Notes under the pieces: model-generated | What the model saw: the letters and a program-made list of their open reading frames with translations, nothing else | Databases searched by the model: none | What the model was told of the DNA's origin: nothing | Program-made: the position numbers and the translations under genes | Shown here: in pieces, positions 11,172 to 21,775 of the stretch | Numbering within the stretch: position 1 is the stretch's first letter | How the letters are laid out: each line of letters begins with the position of its first letter | DNA from: Rutstroemia sp. NJR-2017a BVV2 | Taxonomy: Eukaryota > Ascomycota > Leotiomycetes > Helotiales > Rutstroemiaceae | DNA length: 64,000 nt | NCBI GenBank assembly: GCA_002946415.1 | Contig: NJPS01000045.1 | Coordinates: 248,001 to 312,000, forward strand | Direction: 5' to 3'

Positions 11172-12385
11172 ACAATTCGTCTGAATTAAGCCAGATGCAT
11201 AACTAATGCAGGGGGAATCAATCAGGCGATGAAGTATTTAACCGGAGATTTCGACAGGTCTGACCGTTCGGGCTCTGAACAGTTGATACCCTCAGCCACC
11301 TCGCATTGATCGTTTAGCAAGCTTAAACTCCGTCTGTTTGATGGACTCAGAAACTCCTAGAAATAATATTCGATAGCATGGAATTCCATTCATTGGAAAA
11401 TCAGAGAAGACAGCTCTAAAACAAGCGATTCTGTTAACGAATCCGGGTTGCGGCATGAGGCCTCGATACAGTACTTCCCGTCCCAAGAAAAAAAATTGGG
11501 TTTATTGGTAGCGCATTGGTCGAGATGGGTCGAGATTGCGTTTTCTATGCCTTTTCCAGGGTGGGTTTGAGGGCCTGCACCGGAAAACGTGCCAAACGTC
11601 GAGTGCAAACAAGACTCGGACGAAAATGGACTGAAACACCGGTCTCAATCTCATTTCATTGGATCGACTGTATAACTCCACATCCCACCCGCATGGTTTA
11701 GACAAAGTTAGACGGCCTTTTAGACGAATTAGTTCGTGTTAGCCGGTCTGCGCCGGTCGTGGATAAAATGGTAAAGTAGTCTGATCTCTGCCATTCGTGG
11801 TAAATGGTGGGGCTACTTATGATTTTCTATGGGGTTCCGATCAATCTGGTGCTTCGGATGCTGCATCCCTAAGCATGCTAACTTGCGAGGAGAGAAGGAG
11901 AAAAAGAAAGTGTAAGTTCGAGACGGCTTATCGCCAAGGAACTTGGGGGAGAGAACGAGATGGGATGGGATGAATGGGATATCTTCCCTTTCTTTTCTTT
12001 CTCTTGACTTCACTACTATTCCTAGGCTACTACTACTGTATGTACGCGAGATACTACGTACCATTTCTGACTCCATACACATACATACTCCCACCTGTCG
12101 AATACCTCCGTATCAGCGTGTACTGTACTTATCTTTCAGCTCATAATCGTGCTTCTTTTGTACATACCACCGAGTAGAACACGGCATATAAGAATCTTCT
12201 AGACGAGGAATCATTCGCTCTTTATCTCATCCTTTGGACGAAATCACCTGCGGATACCACATCGCATTGAGTCTCGTACGACCTTCGACCTTCAGGAGAT
12301 TCATCTGTTCTAAAAGGCCTTACTCAGTGGCTCACATAAAACCTCATATCTCCGTCCCATCACGTCACACCTTCCTACCGCAACC
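11172..12385. promoter_or_regulatory. Intergenic region and leader upstream of the 121-aa gene
   Basis: About 1.2 kb without a supported gene. The part nearest the next gene has a TATA-like ATATAAG at about 12186-12192 and a C/T-rich leader (12200-12385), which suits a promoter plus 5' UTR. The rest (11172-12000) shows only short open frames. Confidence 0.45.
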
Positions 12386-12751
12386 ATGCCGAGCCTTATG
12401 AACCTCATCAACCAGAAGCTTGAGCTCTACCGCTTAGAGAAACGCTACACTCGCAGACGGAATCGCCGCAGCACGTTCGTCTCTGACGCCGTATACGTAG
12501 ACGGAGAATACTACTCTCCCAACTCATACTCCTACTCAGCAAACTGCACAGCCGGCACCGACAGCGACAGCGGAAGCAAAACATCAGAGGAGAGCAAGGC
12601 GTCCAAAGACAACACAGGCAAATCGTCAGTGACGTCGAAGAGAATGAGCATGATGGATTGGAGGAGGGGTAGCGTGCGGGAGAACAAGCAAACCGGGGGG
12701 ACGCGGGTGTCGGTACGGGAAATGAAATGGGACGGGAGTGTGCGATCGTAA
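12386..12751 (+). CDS. Small basic conserved protein of unknown function
   Basis: An intronless frame of 121 aa begins in good context (CAACCATGCC). The N-terminal half is the more structured part: a helix MNLINQKLELYRLEKRY, then a run of arginines (RRRNRRSTF), then VYVDGEYYSPNS. The middle is Ser/Thr/Lys rich and disordered, the end again basic. The pattern of an amphipathic helix, an Arg cluster and a VDGEYY block looks conserved, and I believe similar short proteins occur in other filamentous ascomycetes, but no function is known to me. The codon choice in the first half favours C-ending codons, as in well-expressed fungal genes. It stands alone, with long spacers on both sides. Confidence 0.65.
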   Translation: MPSLMNLINQKLELYRLEKRYTRRRNRRSTFVSDAVYVDGEYYSPNSYSYSANCTAGTDSDSGSKTSEESKASKDNTGKSSVTSKRMSMMDWRRGSVRENKQTGGTRVSVREMKWDGSVRS

Positions 12752-13635
12752 TGCGATGGGTACGGTTAATTGATTGATGGACGGTTGCTCTGATGTTCGG
12801 GTACTGGTTATTGATGCCTTTCTTCTCTTTCCTTCATGCGATGCATAGCTTTTGCATATCGTTGCGATGGATACTTTCAGCGAAAATATCTTCTCTTCTT
12901 TTTTCTTATTTATGGATCTTATGATGGGGTTCTTGGGTATTTTTTACATCGGCTTGGCCGTGATATACAATCAGATGTATATGTGCAGCGGGATGGACGC
13001 CTTCTCATCCTTGTTTGTATTTACCCTTTGTCGGGTAAAGGCTGTAGTGGTGGTTGTTGATATTACGAGGCCGACAAGTCTGCATAGAGCATTCGTCGCA
13101 TACTCCTAGACGTGGGAAGAATTGATTGATAGTTTAGAATAGACAACTCGTCGTTTAGTCAAATGATATATGTCGTCTACAGTAGCTGCAGTGCTTCATA
13201 CTCCGTTTTGGAATATTGTGGTTCATATCTTCCGCTACGATTGCTGTAGTACAAGCAGCTCCTTCCAGTTTTTGCCTACTATACCTCTCCAGAATTCCCG
13301 ATAATATGTCCAATGTCCATCATTTCATTTCACGCGAAATAACTTTTGCCCGCTTTCCACGTCTAACTGGTACTATGCATTGTCTTGCAGCAATGCTTGG
13401 TGCAGTGTGGTGTATTCTTTGTACGAGCTACCTAATGCATGCAGTAAATTCTCGTCTCTTTCATTCTACAAATTTGATGACCAGAAACAAAGAAAGTATG
13501 AGCAACCGAAAAATGAGAACTTCCATCTCCTCAAAGTTCGTGAAATAGAGCTTAACCACATCTCGCATTTTCGAGACCAAGCAGAAGCTGAATCAACGGC
13601 CCAATTCACCAATTCGATATTGAATAGTCGATATC
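12752..13635. other. Spacer between 121-aa gene and kinase gene
   Basis: About 880 bases. The first 350 bases are T-rich and likely contain the 3' UTR of the preceding gene; apparent open frames there lack a proper ATG start. No motif was found in the rest, which includes the kinase promoter. Confidence 0.4.
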
Positions 13636-15897
13636 ATGGCATTCAACTTAGATAAGACACGAGCCAAGCTAGCTAGCGACCAAAAGGCCGAGCAAAACAG
13701 GGCATGGATTCACTTTTCAAAGAATTGGGCTGCAGAAGCCATTGGCAAGGATTGGGTAGGGCGGAGATACCTTGGTGGTGGTACATATGGCATGGCAGCG
13801 CTGTTCGAGTATGTTGGAAAAGATGAAAATGTCAATCCTCGCCAACTTGTGGTCAAGCAAGAAGCTAGACCAAGTATATACTTGTTGCAAGAGTCTCGTA
13901 CGTTGAGTCGACTTATGAAATATAAGTCGGAGCACATTATAAAGATCTACAGAGCGTATCATCGGGCTTTTGGTCAAGTGAGTGACCCCGTCCAAGGCTT
14001 ACGACTCGAGTGCTGAAGTTATTCTAGGGCACCAGCACATCTGACGGTAAACCGTCTTTAGACCGAGCAGATGACGTGTCAAGGATATATCTTGAATACG
14101 CTATAAACGGAGATATGTCGCATTACTTAACGCGAGCTTTAGGGTATGCAAATCTTGCCTTTATCGTTTATCAAGCTGACGCCCCCTAGGTCAGAAGAGG
14201 ACGATCTGGACGAGCCTTTTCTTCCAGAGGAAGCAATTTGGAGAACATGGGAATGTCTCGTCAAAGCTCTCTTGATACTCGAGAAAGGAACAGAAGATCC
14301 TGATCAGCGCAGTGATCAGCACGGGGGAAAAGAACCCAAAAATCATTTCCACCATCCGATTTGCCATTTTGACATCAAGGGAGGCAATGGTAAGTAGCAT
14401 AATCAGTTACATGATATTCAGGTTACGGGTGCTAATGTGTCACCGTAGTGTTGTGAGTAACTTTTTCAGAAGCAGGCACCGCTTCTTTTGCACTTAATGT
14501 TGCTGCGTGCTGATTTGGAGCGTCCATAGAATCGGCGGGAGGCCACAGCCGGGCCATGAGCGTATCTACGTTCATAAGGCTCGTCATCCCTTGCGAATGC
14601 ATGAACACAGCTTACTTAGATTTAGTTCGCGGACTTTGGGCTTGCATTGGAAGTACCTTTGACAGTGGCAGGGCGAAGAGACAGTGACTGGATCCGCGTT
14701 GCACAAGGCCGTAACACTTACCATTCACCTGTACGTCTTTCTCAAACGTCGCTTTCTTCTTGTATTTTAACAAAAATATACTAGGAACAAAGACATCCAA
14801 ATCATCCCAACCGTATAATCAGTCCACGGTCAGATATTTGGAATGTTGCACATCTAATATTTAAAGCGATGTGTTATGGCTCAGACCCTGGCACGATTAC
14901 TTTTATGGTCCACATCCACGAATGCGGCCGAATAATCAAGACAGTGGGAAGGAAGCTGTTGACTCGGGGGATATATACCCGCACACTCCGCGAAAACGTC
15001 CTAGAGTGTCTTGCATTTGATCCCGAGGATCGGCCCCCGGCAACAATTCTTCTGCGGCGTATTCAGACAGCGCTTCGGCGCTATGAAAACTCCGCAGGCC
15101 CTGGCAACCCGCCCGAGTGGCCAAATCCTTCCGGAGATCTGATAGGTGAAGATGGATTGGACGGCGGGCCGGCAAGAGGTGGCCCGTTGAATGACCCGTC
15201 CTGGATGACCGATGTCGCCGAGGACAACTTTGATTATGACGATACTGAACTGCTGTATCCGTCAAGGTTCGATCTCCAGCATGGTATAAGGGAAATGCCA
15301 TTTGAGACAGGAAGGATCCCGACGCCGCCCAGACAAACTTACACTGACTTTATGAATTCTTTCCGGACCCATGACAGGGCCGAACAAGCTGGACCTGCCG
15401 GGGAAAATAATAATAACTCCAGCCTAGCTGCGCAACCTAGGCAATCTACTATTGCCACATCGTCGTCCGAAGGTAACTCCGACGGGGAGGATGACAGACC
15501 CGACTCCGCGCGAAGACGTGCATACGAAGCCAGGATTGAGAGTATTAGATCTAGACCTCCGCAGCTAGGAAGACCCAATAGAGGCGGAGGGGCGATGAAA
15601 GGGGCCAGAAGACAGCCAGCTCCTAGAGGGAATAGGGGTGGAGCTGCAAAACGAGCAAACAGAGGTGCACAGGCGGGTAGAGCAAACCAACCCGCTCCGC
15701 CGCCTCCTGAACGAAGACCAGGATCAGAGATAGCACAGGATTCAGTTTTTGATCGGGCGCAGGCACGAAATGTGACTTTGGGACGTGGAGGCGGATCAGC
15801 AGCGTTAGGAGCACAGGTTTCGACAGAGAGGAGGCCATTTGTGGAAGCTGGGGATGATTTACCCGACTACGAGGTCTTCAATCCGCCCTCCCATTAA
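13636..15897 (+). CDS. Protein kinase with seven exons, one putatively 4 bases long
   Basis: My model is 13636-13977, 14028-14143, 14190-14389, 14449-14452, 14530-14569 (or 14578), 14626-14730, 14785-15897, about 639-642 aa. The kinase domain fills residues 40-360: glycine loop LGGGTYG (46-52), Lys74 in LVVKQ, Glu86 in helix C, catalytic loop HFDIKGGN with Asp214 and Asn219, FADFGLA, and an APE-like SPEQ, then SPRSDIWNVAHL. All key residues are present, so it may be active; the HRD motif is HFD. The tail (about 360-640) is disordered and Arg/Gly/Pro rich. The family looks like the expanded fungal-specific kinases of filamentous ascomycetes; substrate unknown. Exons 4 and 5 are the weak points: they rest on frame and splice signals only. 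If they are wrong the gene is a frameshifted pseudogene. Confidence 0.68.
14449..14452 (+). other. Putative 4-base microexon of the kinase gene
   Basis: The bases TGTT lie between a complete intron on the left (GTAAGT, branch GCTAATG, TAG) and one on the right (GTGAGT, branch GCTGATT, TAG). Including them joins the catalytic loop to the next segment as GGN-VLIGG in frame. No single intron from 14390 to a downstream AG keeps the frame that leads to the DFG motif. Confidence 0.5.
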
Positions 15898-16137
15898 CCC
15901 CAATGAGAATGATCGGTACGACGTAGGTCACAGCAAGACATGCACAATCAATAGGAGAGAATTATTCCTAATAGATGTAAACAATCTGCCGGTTAATATG
16001 CCAGGTTGCGCCAAATAGTGAATTCAAAATACCATATTCTTCCGTCTCTTGACTGCAACTGAGAGAAAACTATAAGTCGAGTAATACTAATCTCCAGCAC
16101 CCTTTCCAAGTAACAAATCGAACGAGTACCACTTTAC

Positions 16138-18186
16138 TTACAAGTCCTCCACCTGTGGGGCCGGTTCGGCCTTAGGAGTCGGTGCTTCCACGATCTGATC
16201 CGCAGACATGCCTTCTTCTTTTGGCTCCATCGCCACCAGATAATCATCCACAACCAACCTCGCAACATTCTTCCCCATCAAAGCGCTCGTCTCCATCGTG
16301 CTGATAAAACTCTCAATTCCACTGGTATAATAGAAACCCTGCGCAAGTTCAATCTCCTCGAACGTCACGCGCGGGAGCTCGTAAGGATATGAATGCCAAA
16401 CATGGGGGTAGTACCAAGTTATGGTATTGTTAGCGACAGAGGAAATGGTAGACAGGTCTTCAGGAACAGCAGCGCCGAGGATGCCGGACAGGAACTCGGA
16501 TGTGAGGGCGGAAGGGGAGAAGACCTTGTAGAGGTACTCCCATTCAAGGGTCTCGGGGTTGATGACTTTGCGGAGAGTGGAGATGGAGAAGAAACCGGCG
16601 GGCCCGACGGGCTTCTCGAAGTCGGTTGGCACGGTGTTCGGGGGAAGGGTGGTGAGGATTGTGTTAGGCATGGATGAGGAGCCGGCGGGAAGACCGAAAA
16701 ATACGGGGTTAAGGGCGTGGGGAGAGGTGAAAAGGGTCACGTGGAGGGTTACGTAGGGGATGGTGTCGGGGGTGTGAGTGAGGAGGTCGGAGGGGAGTTT
16801 GATGTCGGTGTACTGGAGGGGTGCAGCAAGGATTATGGTGTCGAAGGGTTCGTCGTGTGTGTGGGAGAGACCCGTGGCGTCTTTTGTCGTAGTCTTGATC
16901 CTGTATCTATCATTCGATTTGGTGATTTCTGTGACAGTGTGATTTAGGAGGACAGTAGAGTTAGAGGCTTTAACCATGCTATCGAATATTTGCCAGTTGC
17001 CGCCTTGAATTTGCATTGCTCCTTCAATTGCCATGCAGACCATTGTCTCAAGACCATGGATGAAGTTCAGGTTTTGACCGTAGTTGACTCGAGTAGATGC
17101 TTGGATGATGTCGGTCGCAAAAGAGGAGCTTATCTATATATTGTGAGCAAGTCTGAGACGAAGCAAATTGCAACATGAACAACTTACGCCATTTGCAGTC
17201 AAATATTGCTCGCCCGTTACAGAAGTTACTGTCTGAAGACCCAACTCCTCAACTCGGTCCGACAAAGATCTGAATGGGAAGAAGGGACGCTCATAAAGCT
17301 TGAGAAAACTTCCAACAACCGTTTTCATCAGGCGCTGAGTCTTGTATGGAGCAAGGCCATACTTCCAAAATAGCTTTACAATATCCCAGTACTTCCAGTC
17401 GCTATCGGCTTGAGTGTAAACAAACTTCTCTCCATTCCAAATGCCCATTATGTCCTCAACGTCAGACCTGGAACTTTGGGCGGATAGACCAAATTCCCGA
17501 CTGGCATTGTTCAGGATGGTGTTCACTTCAACGAAGATACTGGCTCCTAGTTCTACTGGCTCGAGAACGTTACCGTAGGCATTAACAGTAGTAGAACGAC
17601 CTCCGATGTAGGAGGAGCGTTCGATGACAGTGACGTTTATAGCTACATCTGATTCAGAAGCATATTTTTGTAGGTGGTATGCCGAAGAAGAGCCAGCTGC
17701 TCCAGCACCTAAAGACGGGTGGGTTAGTGAGGGCTCGCAAGGATAGAGTACATATCATAAAACTGATCATCTTGATATCTAGGCACTGCTATCCCAACTA
17801 GGGATGACGAAGATCATATCGATGTATGCCTTAATTCTGCCTTGGGTCCTACTTAGAAACGCATAGCGTACTCAATGAACCACCCCTATCCCAACTCGAA
17901 TCACGAGGACAGGCACAATGAAAGGTGGTTGTTCGCAATATAACACGAAGGAAAGGAGCAGTGCTAGAACGAATATGAGAGTCCAGATGTATGCAAGCTA
18001 CATACCAATGATAGCGATACGTTTAACACTACTGTTCGCATATTCATCATATTCAGACTCGGTTGTTTCTAGGATAGGTTCCTGTACAGCGTTGTTGACA
18101 GTAAATGGCCAATACCAAAATCCGAGAGTCTCACCCGCAAGGAGGGTGAGTATGATAGTTAACACCAAATTCCGACAATGAAACAT
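16138..18186 (-). CDS. Prenylcysteine oxidase / lyase family flavoprotein
   Basis: Three exons (18006-18186, 17188-17708, 16138-17133) give 565 aa. The ATG at 18186 opens a signal peptide of about 22 residues. Splicing of the long 297-base first intron creates the FAD-binding motif GAGAAG at residues 61-66, after RIAIIG. An ERSSYIGGRS element follows. The second half has the prenylcysteine-lyase hallmarks: RVNYGQN, then a GAMQIQGGNWQIF block, and TWYYPHVWHSYPY near the end, plus a TSGIESFISTMETSA stretch. These enzymes oxidise farnesyl- or geranylgeranyl-cysteine from degraded prenylated proteins, releasing the aldehyde, cysteine and hydrogen peroxide, in lysosome or vacuole. Several N-glycosylation sites fit a secretory route. 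The C-terminal 40 residues are acidic and Pro-rich, an extension of unclear role. It is head to head with CCT6. Confidence 0.85.
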
Positions 18187-18454
18187 CTTGAAATTGATGG
18201 AGATCGATAGTGTACATATACTACAGAAGAAAGAAAGAAAGAGGTCGAGGTCAGCAAAGCTTCGCAAGTAAAGTAGGTGTAACAGCCTGGCAAGGATTAC
18301 AAATTAGGACTAGCGCAACCTTCGCGTGGGCATTCACGTCGCCCATAGAAAAAAAAGCTCGCGGCGTAGAGTGAGAGAATAGATACCGTTCTGCCATCAT
18401 AACCCCGCTTTCACGACATTTCAAGTACGCAAGAATATCTTTTCTCTTGCAAAG
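18187..18454. promoter_or_regulatory. Shared promoter of prenylcysteine oxidase gene and CCT6
   Basis: Only 268 bases part the two start codons, so the two genes share a compact bidirectional promoter. A purine/pyrimidine-rich patch lies at about 18225-18245. Confidence 0.5.
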
Positions 18455-20340
18455 ATGTCTGCCGCACAGCTTTTAAACCCAAAGGCGGAGTCTAGGGTAT
18501 GTTATTACAGGATGTGGAGTACTTTGGCAGGCACTGACTGAATGCAGAGAAGAGGGGAAGCTCTGAGAGTCAATATTAGTGCTGGTGAGGGTTTACAAGA
18601 TGTGTTGAAGTCGAATTTGGGTCCGTTGGGAACTATTAAAATGTTCGTATATACCCTGCAGTGGCCTGGAAATATGCTAATATCCTCAAAGGCTTGTCGA
18701 CGGTGCTGGTGCGGTAGGCAATTCTCCTTTGGACTCTGCGGTCTTCATTCTCTAATTTTCGGTGGCGTGCAGATCAAGCTTACAAAGGATGGAAACGTTT
18801 TATTGCGAGAGATGCAAATACAGAACCCCACCGCAGTTATGATTGCACGAGCAGCGACCGCACAAGATGATATTTGCGGTGACGGCACAACCTCAGTTGT
18901 CCTTTTGGTGGGAGAACTGTTGAAACAGGCAGACAGATATATCTCCGAAGGTCTACATCCTAGGATTATCACAGATGGTTACGAGATTGCTAAGACCGAG
19001 GCGTTGAAGGTGCGTAGAGACTTTGTATAAGAGCAGGATGGTACTGATCTATTTGCAGTTCTTGGATACATTCAAGATGGAGAAGGAAGTTGACCGAGAA
19101 CTCCTACTTTGCGTCGCCCGCACCTCTCTTTCCACGAAACTCAACCATACTTTGGCAGAAAAACTTACCCCGGATATCGTCGATGCGGTACTATCTATTT
19201 ACCAAGCTCCTGCAAAGCCTGATCTCCACATGGTTGAGATCATGAAGATGCAACACCGAACCGCCTCTGAAACCCAATTGATTCGAGGTCTAGCTCTGGA
19301 CCACGGTGCTAGACATCCCGACATGCCTAAAAAGGTTGAGAATGCATTTATTCTTAGCTTGAACGTCAGCTTGGAGTATGAAAAGTCGGAAATCAACTCT
19401 GGCTTCTACTATTCGAGCGCGGAACAAAGGGATAAGCTTGTGGAGAGTGAGCGTCGGTTCGTTGATGAGAAGCTACGAAAAATTGTCGAGTTGAAGAAGG
19501 AGGTTTGTGGAAACGACCCTAACAAAGGGTTCGTCATTATCAACCAGAAGGGTATCGATCCACTATCGCTCGATGTCCTAGTCAAGAATGGTATTTTTGC
19601 CTTGAGAAGAGCCAAGCGAAGGAACATGGAGAGATTACAATTGATCTGTGGTGGTACAGCACAAAACAGCGTGGACGACCTAACACCGGATGTCCTTGGT
19701 TGGGCTGGAAATGTTTATGAACATCAACTTGGAGAGGAGAAGTATACTTTCATCGAAGATGTCAAGGAGCCAAAGTCTGTGACCATTCTCATCAAGGGAC
19801 CAAATCAGCACACCATCACTCAAATCACCGACGCCGTCCGTGACGGTCTTCGTAGTGTCTACAACATGATCGTAGACAAGAGTGTCGTTCCAGGAGCCGG
19901 TGCTTTCCAAGTTGCCTGCGCAGCACATTTAAACAGTGAAGCATTCCGCAAGACTGTTAAGGGTAAGGCGAAGTGGGGAGTGCAAGCATTTGCAGATGCT
20001 CTTCTCATCATTCCAAAAACTTTGGCCGCAAACGCCGGTCATGATATTCAGGATTCGCGTAAGTCCAACTGCACATAGATTTTCAATTCTGCTTGCTTAC
20101 AGTTATACAGTTGCCAGCCTACAAGACGAGCAGGCGGAAGGTAACATCGTGGGTCTTGACCTTAAGACTGGAGAACCTATGGACCCAGTTTTGGAGGGTG
20201 TATATGACTCTTTCCGTGTACTGAGGAACTGCATCGCTTCAAGTTCAGGCATTGCGTCCAACCTTTTACTTTGCGATGAATTATTGAAGGCACGACAAAT
20301 GGGCAGGCAAGGTGGACCCGGACCTGGAATGGATGAATAA
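18455..20340 (+). CDS. CCT6: T-complex chaperonin subunit zeta (CCT6)
   Basis: Six exons (18455-18496, 18548-18642, 18692-18713, 18773-19009, 19059-20058, 20111-20340) give 541 aa, the family length. Exon 3 is only 22 bases and encodes LVDGAGA; intron 2 starts with an unusual GTTCGT. The start [19 protein letters not shown] and the ATP-binding GDGTTS motif (residues 89-94) are typical of CCT6. [20 protein letters not shown] helix and the VVPGAGAFQ element mark the lower equatorial part. The C-terminus ends in a Gly-rich tail with MDE. CCT6 is one of eight subunits of the cytosolic TRiC ring that folds actin, tubulin and other proteins with ATP. It is expected to be essential. Confidence 0.96.
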
Positions 20341-21775
20341 ACCAACGGGAAAATCTAATGATCAACGTCTGGCTTGGAGTGAGGAAGCTTCTCATGAGGA
20401 ACACATGGTATGAAGCATTTCTCGCCTTGGTATGTAAATCTGTACAACAGGATGGCACCTGGAGAGGTTATGTAGCGTATCCTACCCGGACGCATGCCTA
20501 GATAGAGAACCTCATAAGAAATGACATGACTTGACGAGATAGCTTCTCCCCGCGCCGATGTGCCTGTTCCTCCTTCCCCAGGAATAACCCCACCTGCCAA
20601 GTCCCGTGGCGTTGTGGAGGGGTTTCTCTTGCCTGTGTGCATGAAATGTAACATCGAAGCGAATCCGGTTAGCTATCGGCCCGAAGGCACACAAATCCGG
20701 CTCTTCGACGAGATAGAATGAAGTTCGTTTTAACATCTTATGATGGTTGACCCCGATTGTCAATCCTTTCCATGTTGTAGAAAGTGGGGACGATAGCACG
20801 TTAAATTGCCGATACCAGGTCTGCGGGTAGCTCGGACAGTATCCGAGGTGGCTCGGGTGGCAAGTTGACTGACTCTGGACACTGCAGATAACTTACTTCG
20901 TACAGTACAGTCCAAGTTTGTTAGTCCAGAGGGTGTTGGCTGCCGTCCGAAAAGCAGTTTTCACAAACGTTACTCTGTGCACCTCGTGTTCAATATGGAT
21001 AAATGGTCTATATTCTAGTCAGCGAAATGAAGCCTTTGCTTGGGTTCTTCTCAGCTGACACGTTTTGCACTTTAATTCACTCCGTAAGTCTAAGGATGCC
21101 AAATCCCCTCCTGAGTCCTGATCACCATACCCACGATCTCCCTTTTCCCAAAGCGCTCTGGTAGTCGAATAAAGAATGGCCGTCCCGCTTTGGAAGTTTG
21201 GACTATCCGACTAGCACGAGTAGCACTTCGGAAATGGATCGAAGAAGCAATTTAGGCTCGTGTACCTTAATTGTTTTAGCCATAGTTATCCATAAATGAC
21301 CCCGTCAATGCCGTAAATGCAGCAAAATATCCAGCGATACCCAAGAACTTTATTTATAGTGGGGGACTTCAGGGAGAAAACTGGGTATTCAGCACCATCT
21401 CTGCCCATGCCAAGCGTGGAAGGTGCTACACCATCCACAATTCATACTTCGATAGGCTGCTGGTAGGATTTTCTCCATTTGCTTAAGACAAGTAGGAGTT
21501 GCAGTGGCACTGGCACTGGCACTGGCACTGGTCCTTCACTCCTTTCATCAATCATACTTATCTGCATGTTGCTTAGAAGCGTCTTATGAAAGGAATCGAT
21601 CTATGATTATCAATACGAAACGACCCTTTGTTTCGTTATGAGGTTATCATTCGGTAACAATTCATTCGTACCGACATTTATTCCGCGCTGAACACGCGAC
21701 CCTTCCCTTTTTCCCAATTCAACCCATTTTCCCTGAAGCTTCTGGTCGAAAGGCCACGGAGTAGCGATTCGCACA
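20341..21775. promoter_or_regulatory. Intergenic region upstream of the GH47 gene
   Basis: About 1.4 kb without a supported gene. It contains the CCT6 3' end, a hexanucleotide repeat at 21505-21531, and the GH47 promoter. Open frames on the minus strand at 20355-20800 show no family motif. Confidence 0.4.
21505..21531. repeat. Hexanucleotide microsatellite (TGGCAC)4.5
   Basis: Four and a half perfect copies of TGGCAC lie about 250 bases upstream of the GH47 start codon. Confidence 0.9.

Noticed and set aside
12852..13109. Hydrophobic 85-codon frame after the 121-aa gene
   Set aside because: Starts at TTG, lies in a T-rich 3' region, where hydrophobic frames arise by chance.
14449..14560. 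Kinase read as a simple pseudogene because of stops after GGN
   Set aside because: All later kinase motifs (DFG, SPEQ, SPRSDIW) are intact and joined by good introns; a microexon explains the break without damage. Not fully excluded.
20355..20800. Minus-strand frames of 93-99 codons after CCT6
   Set aside because: No domain, no splice support, overlap the CCT6 3' region.
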